Below, piece by piece: positions 40,857-50,442 of a stretch of 64,000 nt of DNA. Position 1 is the stretch's first letter. Every line of letters begins with the position of its first letter. The notes under the pieces were generated by a model. It ran no database searches, had not been told where the DNA came from, and saw nothing but the letters and a program-made list of their open reading frames with translations. The stretch is from Geodermatophilus obscurus. GTDB lineage: Bacteria; Actinomycetota; Actinomycetes; Mycobacteriales; Geodermatophilaceae. Both the position numbers and the translations under genes were made by a program. Location: assembly GCF_900143215.1 (NCBI RefSeq), contig NZ_FRDM01000002.1:124001-188000 (forward strand), in the 5' to 3' direction.

Positions 40857-41420
40857 ATGGTGCGCACGCTCGCGATCACCGAGAACACGACCGTCGACGG
40901 CGCGGTGGAGATGCTCGACGACTGGTTCGACCCGCAGGGACAGGCGGGGGAGGACAACTCCGACCTGATGGAGGAGCTGCACCGCCAGGACAGCCGGGCC
41001 GACGCGCTCCTGCTGGGGCGGCAGACCTTCGAGGACTTCCGCAGCTACTGGCCGCTGCAGACCGACGACGCCACCGGCGTCACGAAGTACCTGAACGAGG
41101 TGCAGAAGTACGTCGTGTCCTCGACGCTGACCGACCCCGGGTGGGAGAAGACCACGGTCCTGACCGGCGACCCGCTCGAGGAGGTGCGCGCGCTCAAGGA
41201 GCAGCCGGGCGCGGACATCGTCGTCACCGGCAGCATCACCCTCTGCCACGCGCTGATCGGCGCCGGGCTGGTCGACGAGTACCGGTTGTTCACCTACCCC
41301 GTCGTCCAGGGCCGCGGCCGGCGGCTGTTCCCCGACGGCGCCGCGGCGGCCCGGCTGCGGCTGGTCGAGTGCCGGGGCTTCCGCAGCGGCATCACGTACG
41401 CGCGCTACGCCGCTGCCTGA
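40857..41420 (+). CDS. Dihydrofolate reductase family (RibD C-terminal-like) protein
   Basis: 187 residues with the RibD-C/DHFR-like fold: RTLAITENTTVDGAVEM at the N-terminus, ADALLLGRQTFEDFRSYWP near 47-65, ADIVVTGSITLCHALIGAGLVDEYRLFTYPVVQGRGRRLF near the C-terminus. Such proteins bind NADPH; the reaction is unknown, and true folate reduction is not implied. Start ATG 40857 has GGGAGG only 1 nt away, so GTG 40860 at 4 nt spacing may be the real start. Confidence 0.75.
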   Translation: MVRTLAITENTTVDGAVEMLDDWFDPQGQAGEDNSDLMEELHRQDSRADALLLGRQTFEDFRSYWPLQTDDATGVTKYLNEVQKYVVSSTLTDPGWEKTTVLTGDPLEEVRALKEQPGADIVVTGSITLCHALIGAGLVDEYRLFTYPVVQGRGRRLFPDGAAAARLRLVECRGFRSGITYARYAAA

Positions 41421-41498
41421 GTCCGGACGGGGGGCGGCGACCCGGGCTGCCCGCCGCTGACCCCTGCCGTTCCGCGGGCCCACTCCGCCGGCGGCCGG

Positions 41499-44219
41499 TC
41501 AGGGCGTGGCCGTAGCGGTCTCGGTGGGTGTCTCCGTCTCGGTCGGATCCGGCGTCTCGGTCGGCTCGGTGGTCTCGGTCGGCTCGGTGGTCTCGGTCGG
41601 TTCGGTGATCTCGGTCGGTTCGGTGATCTCGGTCGGCGTCGTGGGCTCGGTCGGCTCGGTGGGCTCGGTGGGCTCGGTGGGCTCGGTCGGCTCCGTGGGC
41701 TCGGTCGGCGTCGTGGTCTCGGTCGGTTCGGTGATCTCGGTCGGTTCGGTGGGCTCAGTGGGCTCGGTGGGCTCGGTCGGCGTCGTGGTCTCGGTCGGCT
41801 CGGTGGTCTCGGTCGGTTCGGTGGGCTCGGTGGGCTCGGGAGCGGCAGTCGACGACGCCGTTGCGGGGGGCGTCGTGGTCTCGGCCGGCTCCTCGGTCGT
41901 TGTGGGGCTGGGCGTCGCAGTGGGGCTGGGCATCGGCGTGGAGCTGGGCATCGGCGTGGAGCTGGGCGTCGGTGGGGACGCGGAAGCCGCGCCGGACGGG
42001 GTCCCCGCGGACGTCCCGGAGCTCGTCGTGCCGGAGCCCGTCGTCCCGCCGTCCGCGGTCCCGGAGCTCGTGCTGCCGGAGCTCGCCGGATCCGCGCTCG
42101 GGGTCCCACCGCCGGTCGTGGTGGCGCTCGTGCCGGGACCGACCGGGTCGGGAGTCCCGACGGCACCGCCAGGGGTCGGGGGCGCGGTCGTGGTCGTGGG
42201 GGTGCCCGGCGCGGTGGCGGGGCGCTGCGACCTCGTCTGCGGTGACCGCGCCTCCAGCGTCCCGTCGTCCGGAGCCGCCAAGTCCCCCCCGGGGACCGAT
42301 CCGGGGAGGGGGGCGGCCGGCAGCGCCGCGTCCGGGGGCCCGGAGCCCTGCGGACCCTCCGCGGTGGCCGTGGGGCGGGCGCCCAGCGCCACCCCGCCGA
42401 GCCCCAGCACGAGCCCGAGCGCGGCCGCGCCGGCCAGGAGTCGTTCCCGGCCGGGCCACCGCCGGGGCGCGACCGTCGCCGCGGAGGCCACCCGCCGGCG
42501 CGCCGCGAGGCCGGGGACGACGCGCGGCCGGCCCCGGGTGCCCTCGCGGGCGGGGATGGCAGCGGCGGGGGCCGCCGTGGGCAGTGAGCCGGCAGCCCGG
42601 GCCGCGCTCCGGCGGGCCTGGATGCCGGACTCCGTGGACAGCGTCAGCTGCGGCAGGAACAGGAAGACGGCGGCGCCCACGGCCACCACGCCGGCGACGA
42701 CGAGCAGCACCAGTTCCACGGACCCGGCGAAGCCGACCCGGAAGGGCTGGGCGACCGCGTCGGGGAGCTGCTGGACGAAGGAGCTGTCGGAGAGGTCGGA
42801 GCCGACCCCCTCGAGCGGCTGGAGCCGGGGCGCCAGCCCGGGGTCGGCACGGACGGCGTCCTGCACCGCGCGGTCGACCTCGCCGGGCAGCCGGGCGAAC
42901 AACAGGGAGAGGAACGCCGCAGTGCCGACGGTGGCGCCTGCCTGGCGGAAGAAGGCCACCGAGGAGGTGGCCACCCCGATCTCCCAGGGGCGCACGGCAC
43001 TCTGCACCGCCACGACGACCGGCTGGAAGGTGAAGCCGACGCCCACGCCGAACAGCGCCAGGAACGGCACCAGCAACCCGTAGGGCGTGTCGGCGCCGGC
43101 GACCGTGGAGAGGCCGAACAGCGCCGTGGCCATCAGTCCCACCCCGAGCAGCGGGAACTGCCGGTAGCGGCCCGTCTTGGAGATCGCGACGCCCGAGCTC
43201 CCCGCCCCGGCCATGATCCCGGCGACCAGGGGGAGCATCTGCAGGCCGGCGACCGTGGCGCTCGAGCCGTGCACGATCTGCAGGTACTGCGGGATCAGCA
43301 GCAGGCCGCCCAGCATCCCCGCGCCCAGCACGACGCTGCCCAGGGCGGTGACGGTGAAGCTGCGGTTGCCGAACAGCCGCAGCGGGAGCAGCGCGTCGTC
43401 TCCGTAGGCCCGTTCGGCGAGCACGAACGCGCCCAGGCCGGCGGCGCCGAGCGCGTAGCAGACCAGCGCCGCCGGCGAGGTCCAGCCCCATCCGCGGCCC
43501 TGCTCGGCGACGACGAGCAGCGGTACGGCGCAGGTGATCAGCGCCAGCGCGCCCGGCCAGTCGATGCGGTGGTCGCGCCGCTCGTGGGGCAGGTGCAGGA
43601 CGCGGAAGACGACGGCGAACGCCAGCGCGCCCAGCGGGACGTTGACGAGGAAGATCCAGCGCCACCCGTCGACGCCGAACAGGGACTCCTGGCCGGCGAG
43701 GAGGCCGCCGAGGACCGGGCCCAGCACGCTCGAGCTGCCCCAGACGGCCATCGTGTAGCCCTGGTAGCGCGAGCGCTCCCGGGGCGGGACCATGTCGCCG
43801 ATGATCGCCAGGGCCAGCGACATCAGCCCGCCGGCGCCCACGCCCTGTACCGCCCGGGCGGCCGCCAGCTGGTACATCGAGTCGGCGACGCCGCAGCACA
43901 CCGAGCCGCCGATGAACACCGAGATCGCGAACAGGTAGAGCGGCCGCCGCCCGTAGAGGTCGGAGAGCTTGCCGTAGAGCGGGGTCGAGATCGTCGAGGT
44001 GATCAGGAAGGCCGTCGTCGCCCAGGCCTGCAGCGAGAAGCCGTCGAGGTCGTCGGCGATGGTGCGGATGGCGGTCGCCACGATCGTCTGGTCGAGCGCG
44101 GCCAGGAACATGGCGGCCATCAACCCGGCCAGGACGGTCAGCACCTGCCGGTGGGAGAAGGCGCCGTCCGCGGCGGCGTCCTCCACGGCCTCGGTTCCGG
44201 CGGGGCGGCTCGGGGTCAT
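41499..44219 (-). CDS. DHA2-type MFS multidrug exporter fused to an extra TM helix and long Pro/Thr/Glu tail
   Basis: 906 residues. The first 520 form a 14-helix DHA2 (EmrB/QacA) drug:proton antiporter, with motif A GKLSDLYGRRPLY and FLAALDQTIVATAIRTI near the N-terminus. A basic cytoplasmic segment (about 520-615) leads to a fifteenth hydrophobic helix (LLAGAAALGLVLGLGGVALGA). A tail of about 270 residues follows, rich in Thr, Pro, Ser and Glu, ending in many TEP/PTE repeats. The extra helix would place the tail outside the cell. The fusion is not typical of the family. ATG 44219 lacks a strong ribosome site. Confidence 0.8.
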   Translation of the reverse strand: MTPSRPAGTEAVEDAAADGAFSHRQVLTVLAGLMAAMFLAALDQTIVATAIRTIADDLDGFSLQAWATTAFLITSTISTPLYGKLSDLYGRRPLYLFAISVFIGGSVCCGVADSMYQLAAARAVQGVGAGGLMSLALAIIGDMVPPRERSRYQGYTMAVWGSSSVLGPVLGGLLAGQESLFGVDGWRWIFLVNVPLGALAFAVVFRVLHLPHERRDHRIDWPGALALITCAVPLLVVAEQGRGWGWTSPAALVCYALGAAGLGAFVLAERAYGDDALLPLRLFGNRSFTVTALGSVVLGAGMLGGLLLIPQYLQIVHGSSATVAGLQMLPLVAGIMAGAGSSGVAISKTGRYRQFPLLGVGLMATALFGLSTVAGADTPYGLLVPFLALFGVGVGFTFQPVVVAVQSAVRPWEIGVATSSVAFFRQAGATVGTAAFLSLLFARLPGEVDRAVQDAVRADPGLAPRLQPLEGVGSDLSDSSFVQQLPDAVAQPFRVGFAGSVELVLLVVAGVVAVGAAVFLFLPQLTLSTESGIQARRSAARAAGSLPTAAPAAAIPAREGTRGRPRVVPGLAARRRVASAATVAPRRWPGRERLLAGAAALGLVLGLGGVALGARPTATAEGPQGSGPPDAALPAAPLPGSVPGGDLAAPDDGTLEARSPQTRSQRPATAPGTPTTTTAPPTPGGAVGTPDPVGPGTSATTTGGGTPSADPASSGSTSSGTADGGTTGSGTTSSGTSAGTPSGAASASPPTPSSTPMPSSTPMPSPTATPSPTTTEEPAETTTPPATASSTAAPEPTEPTEPTETTEPTETTTPTEPTEPTEPTEPTEITEPTETTTPTEPTEPTEPTEPTEPTEPTEPTTPTEITEPTEITEPTETTEPTETTEPTETPDPTETETPTETATATP

Positions 44220-44593
44220 GCGATCACTCCCGGGACGTGGGGCGGGGGGCACGGACGCGCTCAGGTCGCCGGGCAGCGACCGGTCGGTCGAGGACGACGC
44301 CGTCCCGGGGAGGCGGGCCCGGGCCGCGTCCGGCCCCGCCAGGCGTCCGGCTCCCGCACTCCCCGTCGCGCGCGTGCGGCGTGCTGGTCGGGACGCTGGT
44401 CGGGGGCGGGTCGTGCCGGACCGCGCCAGCATGGGGAGCGGCGGGGGGAGAGCGCAACCCACCTCCCGGCGCGCCGTCCGTGCAAGGGGGCGGTACCCGC
44501 GCCGGCGGGTGAGGGCCGCCGCCGGGACCTGGTTGACTGGTTGAACACTGGACCGTCGCCGGGTGGCGGCCCCACACCCCGAGGAGGACCGCC
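44220..44593. other. Divergent intergenic region of about 375 bp
   Basis: Between the MFS (minus) and LLM oxidoreductase (plus) genes. I see no convincing coding sequence. A direct repeat GGTTGA-CT-GGTTGA at about 44531-44544 lies 50-60 bp before the LLM start and could be a regulator site. Confidence 0.5.
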
Positions 44594-45622
44594 GTGCACG
44601 TCGGCGTCGACAGCTTCGTCGCAGCGGTGACCGACCCCTCGACCGAGCGCCTGGTCGGTCCGGAGGAGCGGATGGCGCACCTGCTCGAGGAGATCGCGCT
44701 CGCCGACGAGGTGGGGCTGTACTCCTTCGGGATCGGTGAGCACCACCGCCCGGAGTACTACGACTCGGCCCCGCCGGTGATCCTGGGCGCCGCGGCCGCA
44801 CGCACCTCGCGGATCCGGCTGGGCAGCGCGGTCGCCGTGCTCAGCGCCGCAGACCCGGTCCGCGTCTTCCAGCAGTTCGCCACGCTGGACCTCATCTCAC
44901 GGGGCCGCGTCGACCTGGTGGTGGGCCGGGGCTCGTTCATCGAGGCGTTCCCGCTGTTCGGCCTGTCGCTGGCCGACTACGACGAGCTGTTCGAGGAGAA
45001 GCTCGACCTGCTGCTGCGGCTGCGCGAGTCCGAGGAGGTGACCTGGTCGGGGCGGCACCGTCCCGCGCTCACCGGGCAGGGCGTCTACCCGAGGCCGCTG
45101 CAGGACCCGCTGCCGATCTGGGTCGGGGTCGGCGGGACGCCGGAGTCCTTCGTCCGCGCCGGGCTGCTCGGCCTGCCGCTGATGGTGGCTGTCATCGGCG
45201 GAGAGCCGCGGCAGTTCGCGCCGCTCGTGGACCTGTACCGCCGGGCCGGGGCGCAGGCCGGCCACGCGGCCGAGCGGCTGCAGGTGGGGCTGCACGTCTT
45301 CGGCTACGTCGCCGAGAGCACCCAGGCGGCCGCCGACACCATCTACCCCGGCTGGCACGAGATGTTCACCAAGGTCTCCCGTGAGCGCGGCTTCGCCCAG
45401 CCGACGCGGGCTCAGTTCGACGCGACCAGCGGCCCGAACGGCGCCTTCTTCATGGGTGACCCGGACACCGTGGCCGACAAGCTCGTGCGGGTGTCGGAGC
45501 AGCTGGGTGGGGTCGACCGCGTCGCGATCCAGATGACCAACCCCCGGCTGGCGCACGCCGACCTGCTGCGTGGCATCGAGCTGCTGGGCACGGAGGTCGC
45601 CCCGCGGGTCGCCGGGGCCTGA
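44594..45622 (+). CDS. LLM-class flavin-dependent oxidoreductase
   Basis: 342 residues of the luciferase-like monooxygenase family. The start MHVGVDSFVAAV, LYSFGIGEHHRPEYYDSAPPVILGAAAARTSRIRLGSAV and GRGSFIEAFPLFG are typical of the bacterial luciferase-like group that uses FMNH2 or F420. It oxidises an unknown substrate in the cytosol. GTG 44594 has GAGGAGG at good spacing. Convergent with the maltokinase-cap-like gene. Confidence 0.88.
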   Translation: MHVGVDSFVAAVTDPSTERLVGPEERMAHLLEEIALADEVGLYSFGIGEHHRPEYYDSAPPVILGAAAARTSRIRLGSAVAVLSAADPVRVFQQFATLDLISRGRVDLVVGRGSFIEAFPLFGLSLADYDELFEEKLDLLLRLRESEEVTWSGRHRPALTGQGVYPRPLQDPLPIWVGVGGTPESFVRAGLLGLPLMVAVIGGEPRQFAPLVDLYRRAGAQAGHAAERLQVGLHVFGYVAESTQAAADTIYPGWHEMFTKVSRERGFAQPTRAQFDATSGPNGAFFMGDPDTVADKLVRVSEQLGGVDRVAIQMTNPRLAHADLLRGIELLGTEVAPRVAGA

Positions 45623-45625
45623 CGG

Positions 45626-46255
45626 TCACATCCGGCGCCCGGTCGCGAGCAGGACCGGGTCGCCCTGGCCGGCCCAGGTGCCGGTGAGCGTGGCGTCGCC
45701 GTCCGCCGGAGCGCCCGGCGTCAGGACGCGGCGGACCACGAGCTCCAGGTCCCCGGCGCGGACCGTGGTCGCGTCGGCGGTGTCGGTGGCGGTGGGCGGG
45801 CCGAGGGGCCCGACGCCGGCCGCTGATCCGCTGCCGGTGACGTGCGCGGTGGGGTCGCGGCGCTCGTGCCGATCGCCGACCACGACGAGCTCCTCGGCCT
45901 GGGGTGCGCCGCTGAGCACCGCGGCCGCCAGCGCGGCGACGTACACCGGGTCGGCGCAGGCGTCGTAGCACCAGCGCCGGCCGAGCACGGAGTGCTCCGT
46001 CGTCCCCACGAGGTGCTCCTCCTGCCCCGGGACGGGCGCGCCGCGGTAGGTCAGGGGCACGTGCAGCAGGGTGTCGCCGGCGCGCAGCACGAACGTCTCG
46101 GCGCCGACCTCCCCGGCCGGGTCGTCGAAGCGGTAGGCGGCGACCTGCTCGAGGTCGGTGCCCGCGGCCGCGGCACCCCACGCGCGGCCGGGGACCCAGC
46201 CGGCCACCAGCTCGAGTTTCGACGGTCGCAGCGTGGCCCGGTAGATGATCGCCAT
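45626..46255 (-). CDS. Maltokinase N-terminal cap-like domain protein
   Basis: 209 residues resembling only the N-terminal cap of mycobacterial maltokinase: YRATLRPSKLELVAGWVPG, YRFDDPAGEVGAETFVLRAG, HVPLTYRGAPVPGQEEHLVGTTEHSVLGRRWCYDACADPVYVAAL. No kinase catalytic domain follows. Such stand-alone proteins are common in actinobacteria, without known function. Start ATG 46255 has TAGCGT 6 nt upstream and no ribosome site. Confidence 0.7.
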   Translation of the reverse strand: MAIIYRATLRPSKLELVAGWVPGRAWGAAAAGTDLEQVAAYRFDDPAGEVGAETFVLRAGDTLLHVPLTYRGAPVPGQEEHLVGTTEHSVLGRRWCYDACADPVYVAALAAAVLSGAPQAEELVVVGDRHERRDPTAHVTGSGSAAGVGPLGPPTATDTADATTVRAGDLELVVRRVLTPGAPADGDATLTGTWAGQGDPVLLATGRRM

Positions 46256-46261
46256 GCGTCG

Positions 46262-46267
46262 ACGCTA
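46262..46267 (-). promoter_or_regulatory. Putative -10 element TAGCGT of a leaderless promoter
   Basis: TAGCGT on the minus strand ends exactly 6 nt before ATG 46255. Confidence 0.45.
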
Positions 46268-46338
46268 GGCGAGTCGGGCCCGTCCCACCCGACCGGACCC
46301 GGCCCTCGCGGCCCGGCCCGGTGTGGTGCGGTGGGGCC

Positions 46339-46536
46339 GTGGCGCGGGGGACGGCGGTCGGCAGCCTGGCCGCGGTGTTCCTGCTCGGCCTGTCCGCGCT
46401 GCGCACCACCCACTCGTCGTTCGAGGCCGTCGGGTGGGGCGCCTGCGTGGGGCTGCTGTGCGCCGTCGCCGTTCTCGGCGCGGTCGCGGGGTGCGTGAGC
46501 TGGCCGGCGCGGGCCGGTGTCCCGTCCGCCCGGTAG
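46339..46536 (+). CDS. Small two-helix membrane protein, unknown
   Basis: About 65 residues with two hydrophobic helices (TAVGSLAAVFLLGLSAL and ACVGLLCAVAVLGAVAG). The GTG at 46339 follows GGTGGGG; another GTG lies at 46321. Good codon bias supports it, but no homologue is recognised. Confidence 0.45.
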   Translation: MARGTAVGSLAAVFLLGLSALRTTHSSFEAVGWGACVGLLCAVAVLGAVAGCVSWPARAGVPSAR

Positions 46537-46619
46537 CTCCGCCCGGCGGGCAGGGGTGGCGTCCGGCGCCGGCCTGTGGGGAGATGCCAGGGCGGGACGG
46601 ACGACGGGGAGGTGCCGGC

Positions 46620-47798
46620 ATGACCCGAGCGATCGTGGTCGGCGGCGGGGTCGCCGGCCCCGTGGTGGCGATGGCCCTGCAGAAGGCCGGCATCGAGGCC
46701 ACCGTGCACGAGGCGCACGCCGGTCCCGCGGGCGACGTCGGCGCGTGGCTGGGCCTGCAGGTCAACGGGCTCGACGCGCTCCGGGCGATCGACGCGGAGC
46801 ACGCGGTCGCCGGCGTGGGCTTCCCGACGCCGGTCATCGAGTTCCGCAGCTGGACCGGCGCGGTGCTGGGCGCACTGTCCACCGCGGGCCCCGGCGGGAG
46901 CTCCGGCCTGTCGATGCGGCGCTCCGACCTCTACCGGGCGCTGCACGCCGAGGCCCTGCGCCGCGGTCTGCGGTTCCGCTACGGCTCCCGCCTGGTCGAC
47001 GTCCGCTGCACCCCCTCCGACGTGACGGCGGTCTTCGCCGACGGCAGCTCCGAGCCGGCGGACCTCCTGATCGGCGCCGACGGCGTCCGCTCGACCGTCC
47101 GGGCCCTGGTCGACCCGGGGGCGGCGGCGCCCCGCTTCGTCCCGGTGCTCAACACCGCCGGGTACTCCGAGCACGTCCCGCCCGGCGCCGAGGTCGGTCG
47201 GCTGACGATGGTGTTCGGCCGCCGGTCGTTCGCCGGGTACCTCGTGGCGCCGTCCGGCGGGACCTGGTGGTTCGCCAACCCGCCGCTGGACCGCGAGCCG
47301 GCGGCCGGCGAGGTGGCGGGCATCCCGGACGCGGAGTGGCGGGCCCGGCTGTCCGACCTGCACCGCGGCGACCGGTCGCCGGTCCTGGCCCTGGTCGAGG
47401 CCACACCGGGCCCGCTGCGCGGGTGGACGACCTACGACGTCCCGACCGTGCGCCGGTGGTCCGCCGGGCGCATGGTGCTGATCGGGGACGCCGCGCACGC
47501 GACCTCGCCCGCGGCCGGCCAGGGGTCCTCGCTCGCCGTCGAGGACGCCGTCGTCCTGGCCCGCTGCCTGCGCGACCTGCCGCTCCCCGCGGCCCTGGAG
47601 GCGTTCGAGGAACTGCGCCGGGAGCGGGCGGAGCGGGTCGTCGCCCAGGGCTTCCGCACCAGCAGCGCCAAGTCGCCACCCGCCGTCGGCCGGGTAGCCC
47701 GCGACCTGCTCATGCCGTTCGTGCTGCGCCGCCGGGACCCGAACGCCTGGGTGCGGGCCCACTCCGTCGACTGGGACGCCCCCGCCGTCCCCGCCTGA
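46620..47798 (+). CDS. FAD-dependent aromatic-hydroxylase-type monooxygenase
   Basis: 392 residues of the group A flavin monooxygenase (UbiH/PHBH-like) family. Rossmann FAD motif VVGGGVAGPVVAMAL at the N-terminus, DG motif LLIGADGVRSTVRALVDP, and GD motif VLIGDAAHATSPAAGQGSSLAVEDA near the C-terminus. It would hydroxylate an aromatic or polyketide-type substrate using NAD(P)H and O2. ATG 46620 has GGGGAGGTG upstream. Its stop is 5 bp from that of the convergent DNA ligase. Confidence 0.87.
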   Translation: MTRAIVVGGGVAGPVVAMALQKAGIEATVHEAHAGPAGDVGAWLGLQVNGLDALRAIDAEHAVAGVGFPTPVIEFRSWTGAVLGALSTAGPGGSSGLSMRRSDLYRALHAEALRRGLRFRYGSRLVDVRCTPSDVTAVFADGSSEPADLLIGADGVRSTVRALVDPGAAAPRFVPVLNTAGYSEHVPPGAEVGRLTMVFGRRSFAGYLVAPSGGTWWFANPPLDREPAAGEVAGIPDAEWRARLSDLHRGDRSPVLALVEATPGPLRGWTTYDVPTVRRWSAGRMVLIGDAAHATSPAAGQGSSLAVEDAVVLARCLRDLPLPAALEAFEELRRERAERVVAQGFRTSSAKSPPAVGRVARDLLMPFVLRRRDPNAWVRAHSVDWDAPAVPA

Positions 47799-47803
47799 CC
47801 CGT

Positions 47804-49348
47804 TCAGCCGCCGGCGAGCAGCGCGCACACGGCGTCGAGCGGATCGGCGTCGGCCGGCGACCGGTCCGGCCGGTAGCGGACCACCCGGGCGAAGCGCAGG
47901 GCGACGCCGCCGGGGTAGCGGGGGCTGCGCTGAGCGCCGTCCAGGGCGACCTCGACGACCAGCTCCGGTCTCAGCAGCACGCCCCACTCGTGCTGCTCGC
48001 GGGCCAGCCCGGGGAAGGTCTGCGTCTGCCAGTCGAGCAGCTCGTCGGTCATCCCCTTGAAGGTCTTGCCGACCATGACCGGCTCGCCGCCGTCGGGGTC
48101 GCGGGCGCCCAGGTGGATGTTGGACAGCTTGCCGGAGCGCCGCCCGTACCCCCACTCGGCGCCGAGCACGACCAGGTCGAGGGTGTGCACCGGCTTGACC
48201 TTCTGCCAGGCCCGCCCGCGCCGGCCGGCGGCGTAGGGCGCGTCGAGCGCCTTGACCACCACGCCCTCGTGTCCGGCGCCCAGCGCGCCGTCGAGCACCT
48301 CGGCGGCCTGCTCGGGCGTGGGTCGGCGGACGCCGGGCATCCGCAGCGCCGCGTGTTCCTCGCCGGCCAGCAGCTCCGCCAGCGCATCGAGGCGGGCCGA
48401 CAGCGGCTCGTCGAGCAGGTCGCGGCCGTCGAGGTGCAGCAGGTCGAAGAAGAACGGGCTGAGCAGGACCGTCTCGTCGGCCCCGTCCTCGAGCTGCTGG
48501 CTGCCGAAGCGGCTCATCGTGTCCTGGAAGGCGCGCGGGCGGCCGTCGTCGTCCAGGGCGAGGGTCTCCCCGTCGAGGACGGCGGTGCGGCACGGCAGCG
48601 ACCGGACCTGCGCGACCAGCTCCGGCACGCCGGCGGTCACCTCGCGCAGGGTGCGGGTCCAGACGCGGACGGCGTCGCCGTCGCGGTGCACCTGGATGCG
48701 GGCGCCGTCCAGCTTGCGCTCGACCGTGACGTCGGCGCCGAGGTCGGCCAGCGCGGCGTCCAGCGAGGAGCCGGGGCTGGCCAGCATCGGCCGGACCGGG
48801 CGGCCGACCTGCAGGTGCACGGCTTCCAGTGCCGTCGTCCCGCCGTCGAGGGCCGTGGCCGCCGTCGCGGGCAGGCTGCCGGAGAGCATGAACGCCCGGC
48901 GCACCGTCGGTGCCGGGACGCCGGCCGCGGTGCCGATCGCGTCGAGGACGACGCCCTCCAGCGCGCCCTGCCGCAGCTCGCCGCTCAGCAGCCGGACGAG
49001 GAAGCGCTGCTCGTCGGCGGTGGCGCCGGTGAAGAGCTGCCCGACGACCGCCTCCCGCCGAGCCGCCGACCCGGTGCCGGTCGTGCCGGCCAGCTCGGTG
49101 AGCGCGCGGTCGACGTCGGAGACGGTGAGCCGCGGCGACGCGGCCGGGTCGTGCGTGAGGCGGGTCAGGGTCCGCCAGCCGACCCCGAGTCGGCCCTGCC
49201 GGGTCTCGCCGGCCAGCCACGCGGTGACCGGCTGCACCTCCTCGCCGCCGGCACGGCGCAGCAGCTCGGCGATGGCCGTGGCCTTGACCGTGCGCGAGCG
49301 GGTGGCCGCGACCGCGGCGGAGGCGGCGACGGCGTCGGCGAACAGCAC
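47804..49348 (-). CDS. ATP-dependent DNA ligase (LigB type)
   Basis: 514 residues, close to mycobacterial LigB (about 507). An N-terminal helical DNA-binding domain (1-190) precedes the nucleotidyltransferase core with the adenylated Lys212 in VERKLDGARIQVHRDG. Further motifs are RTLREVT, VLDGETLAL, FFFDLLHLDG, HEGVVVKALDAPYAAGRRGRAWQKVKPVHTLDLVVLGAEWG. A C-terminal OB domain follows. It seals nicks using ATP, presumably in repair rather than replication. GTG 49348 has no clear ribosome site; CACCAT 6 nt upstream could be a weak -10. Confidence 0.9.
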   Translation of the reverse strand: MLFADAVAASAAVAATRSRTVKATAIAELLRRAGGEEVQPVTAWLAGETRQGRLGVGWRTLTRLTHDPAASPRLTVSDVDRALTELAGTTGTGSAARREAVVGQLFTGATADEQRFLVRLLSGELRQGALEGVVLDAIGTAAGVPAPTVRRAFMLSGSLPATAATALDGGTTALEAVHLQVGRPVRPMLASPGSSLDAALADLGADVTVERKLDGARIQVHRDGDAVRVWTRTLREVTAGVPELVAQVRSLPCRTAVLDGETLALDDDGRPRAFQDTMSRFGSQQLEDGADETVLLSPFFFDLLHLDGRDLLDEPLSARLDALAELLAGEEHAALRMPGVRRPTPEQAAEVLDGALGAGHEGVVVKALDAPYAAGRRGRAWQKVKPVHTLDLVVLGAEWGYGRRSGKLSNIHLGARDPDGGEPVMVGKTFKGMTDELLDWQTQTFPGLAREQHEWGVLLRPELVVEVALDGAQRSPRYPGGVALRFARVVRYRPDRSPADADPLDAVCALLAGG

Positions 49349-49384
49349 GGCGTCATGGTGGCAGCCGGGGCCGACAGCGCCCGG

Positions 49385-49795
49385 TCAGCCGCCGAGGTGC
49401 GCCTGCTTGGGAGCCAGGCCGCGCAGCGCCTCGGCGGCGACCCGGTCGCGGTCGGCGCCTGCGGCCGCGGTGACCGCGGCGCCGACGAGGCCCTCGACCA
49501 GGGGCGCGGGGGAGAGGACCACCCGCTCGCGGACGTCGTCGTCCACCAGCTCCAGGGCGGTCTCGGCGGAGAGCACGGCGCTGCCCAGGTCCATGAGGAC
49601 GACGACGCCGTCCCCGCTGTCGACCGCGGCGATGGCGTCGGCGATCGCCGTCGCGTCGGTGCCGAGGCCGCCGTCGACGTCCCCGGCCGCCACCCCGACG
49701 GCGAGCTCCCGGCCGGGCAGCATGCCGCGGGCCAGCTCGACCGCGGCGTCGGCGAGGGCGCGGCTGTGCGACACGACCACCAGTCCGACCGGCAC
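49385..49795 (-). CDS. dhaM: PTS-dependent dihydroxyacetone kinase, phosphotransferase subunit DhaM (EIIA-like)
   Basis: 136 residues of the EIIA-Man-like domain. His9 in VVVSHSRALA is the expected phospho-carrier, and VVLMDLGSAVLSAETALEL is characteristic. The subunit passes phosphate from HPr to DhaL-ADP. Only the EIIA domain is present; the HPr and EI parts seen fused in E. coli DhaM are absent. It is the third gene, 3 bp after DhaL. Confidence 0.88.
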   Translation of the reverse strand: MPVGLVVVSHSRALADAAVELARGMLPGRELAVGVAAGDVDGGLGTDATAIADAIAAVDSGDGVVVLMDLGSAVLSAETALELVDDDVRERVVLSPAPLVEGLVGAAVTAAAGADRDRVAAEALRGLAPKQAHLGG

Positions 49796-49798
49796 GGC

Positions 49799-50442
49799 TC
49801 AGCCCCGGCCGGCGAGCGCGGTCGCGGCGGCCTCCACCAGCAGCGCCGCCGAGGCCGCGCCGGGGTCGAGGTGCCCGGCGCTGCGCTCGCCCAGGTAGCT
49901 GGCCCGGCCCTTGCGGGCGATCAGCGGCTCGGTCGCGTCCCGCCCCTGCGCGGCCGCCTCGGCGGCGGCGCCCAGTGCCTCGTCCAGCGCCTTCCCGGCG
50001 GCCAGCGCCTCGTCGAACGCGTCGCACGCCGGGCCGAGCGCGTCGAGCATCGTCTTGTCCCCGCGCTCGGCCTTGCCGCGTGCGATGACGCCGTCGTACC
50101 CGGCGCGCAGCGCGGCCGCGAGGGCGCGGCCGTGGTGGGTGGGGTCGGTGCCGACGTCGAGAGCGCCCGCGGCGCGCAGGAAGAAGGTGCCGTAGAGCGG
50201 GCCGCTGGCGCCGCCGACCGTCTTGATCAACGTCGTCGCGACCGTCTTGAGGGCGGCGGCGGGGTCGTCCGGGGGGGTGGCCTCCAGGGCGGCGACGGCG
50301 GCGGTCATCCCGCGGTCGAGGTTCGCGCCGTGGTCGGCGTCCCCGATGGCGGAGTCGAGCTGGGTGAGCGTGTCGCGCTGCTCGTGCACCAGCCGGGCGA
50401 ACTCCCGGACCCACGCGGTCAGCGCGGCGGCGTCGACCACGG

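Noticed and set aside
41500-41860. Non-coding satellite DNA or an array on the plus strand
   Set aside because: The repeats are in frame with the MFS tail (TEP/PTE codons) and vary at codon level, so they are coding on the minus strand. The plus-strand frame (Val-Gly-Ser repeats) is its mirror.
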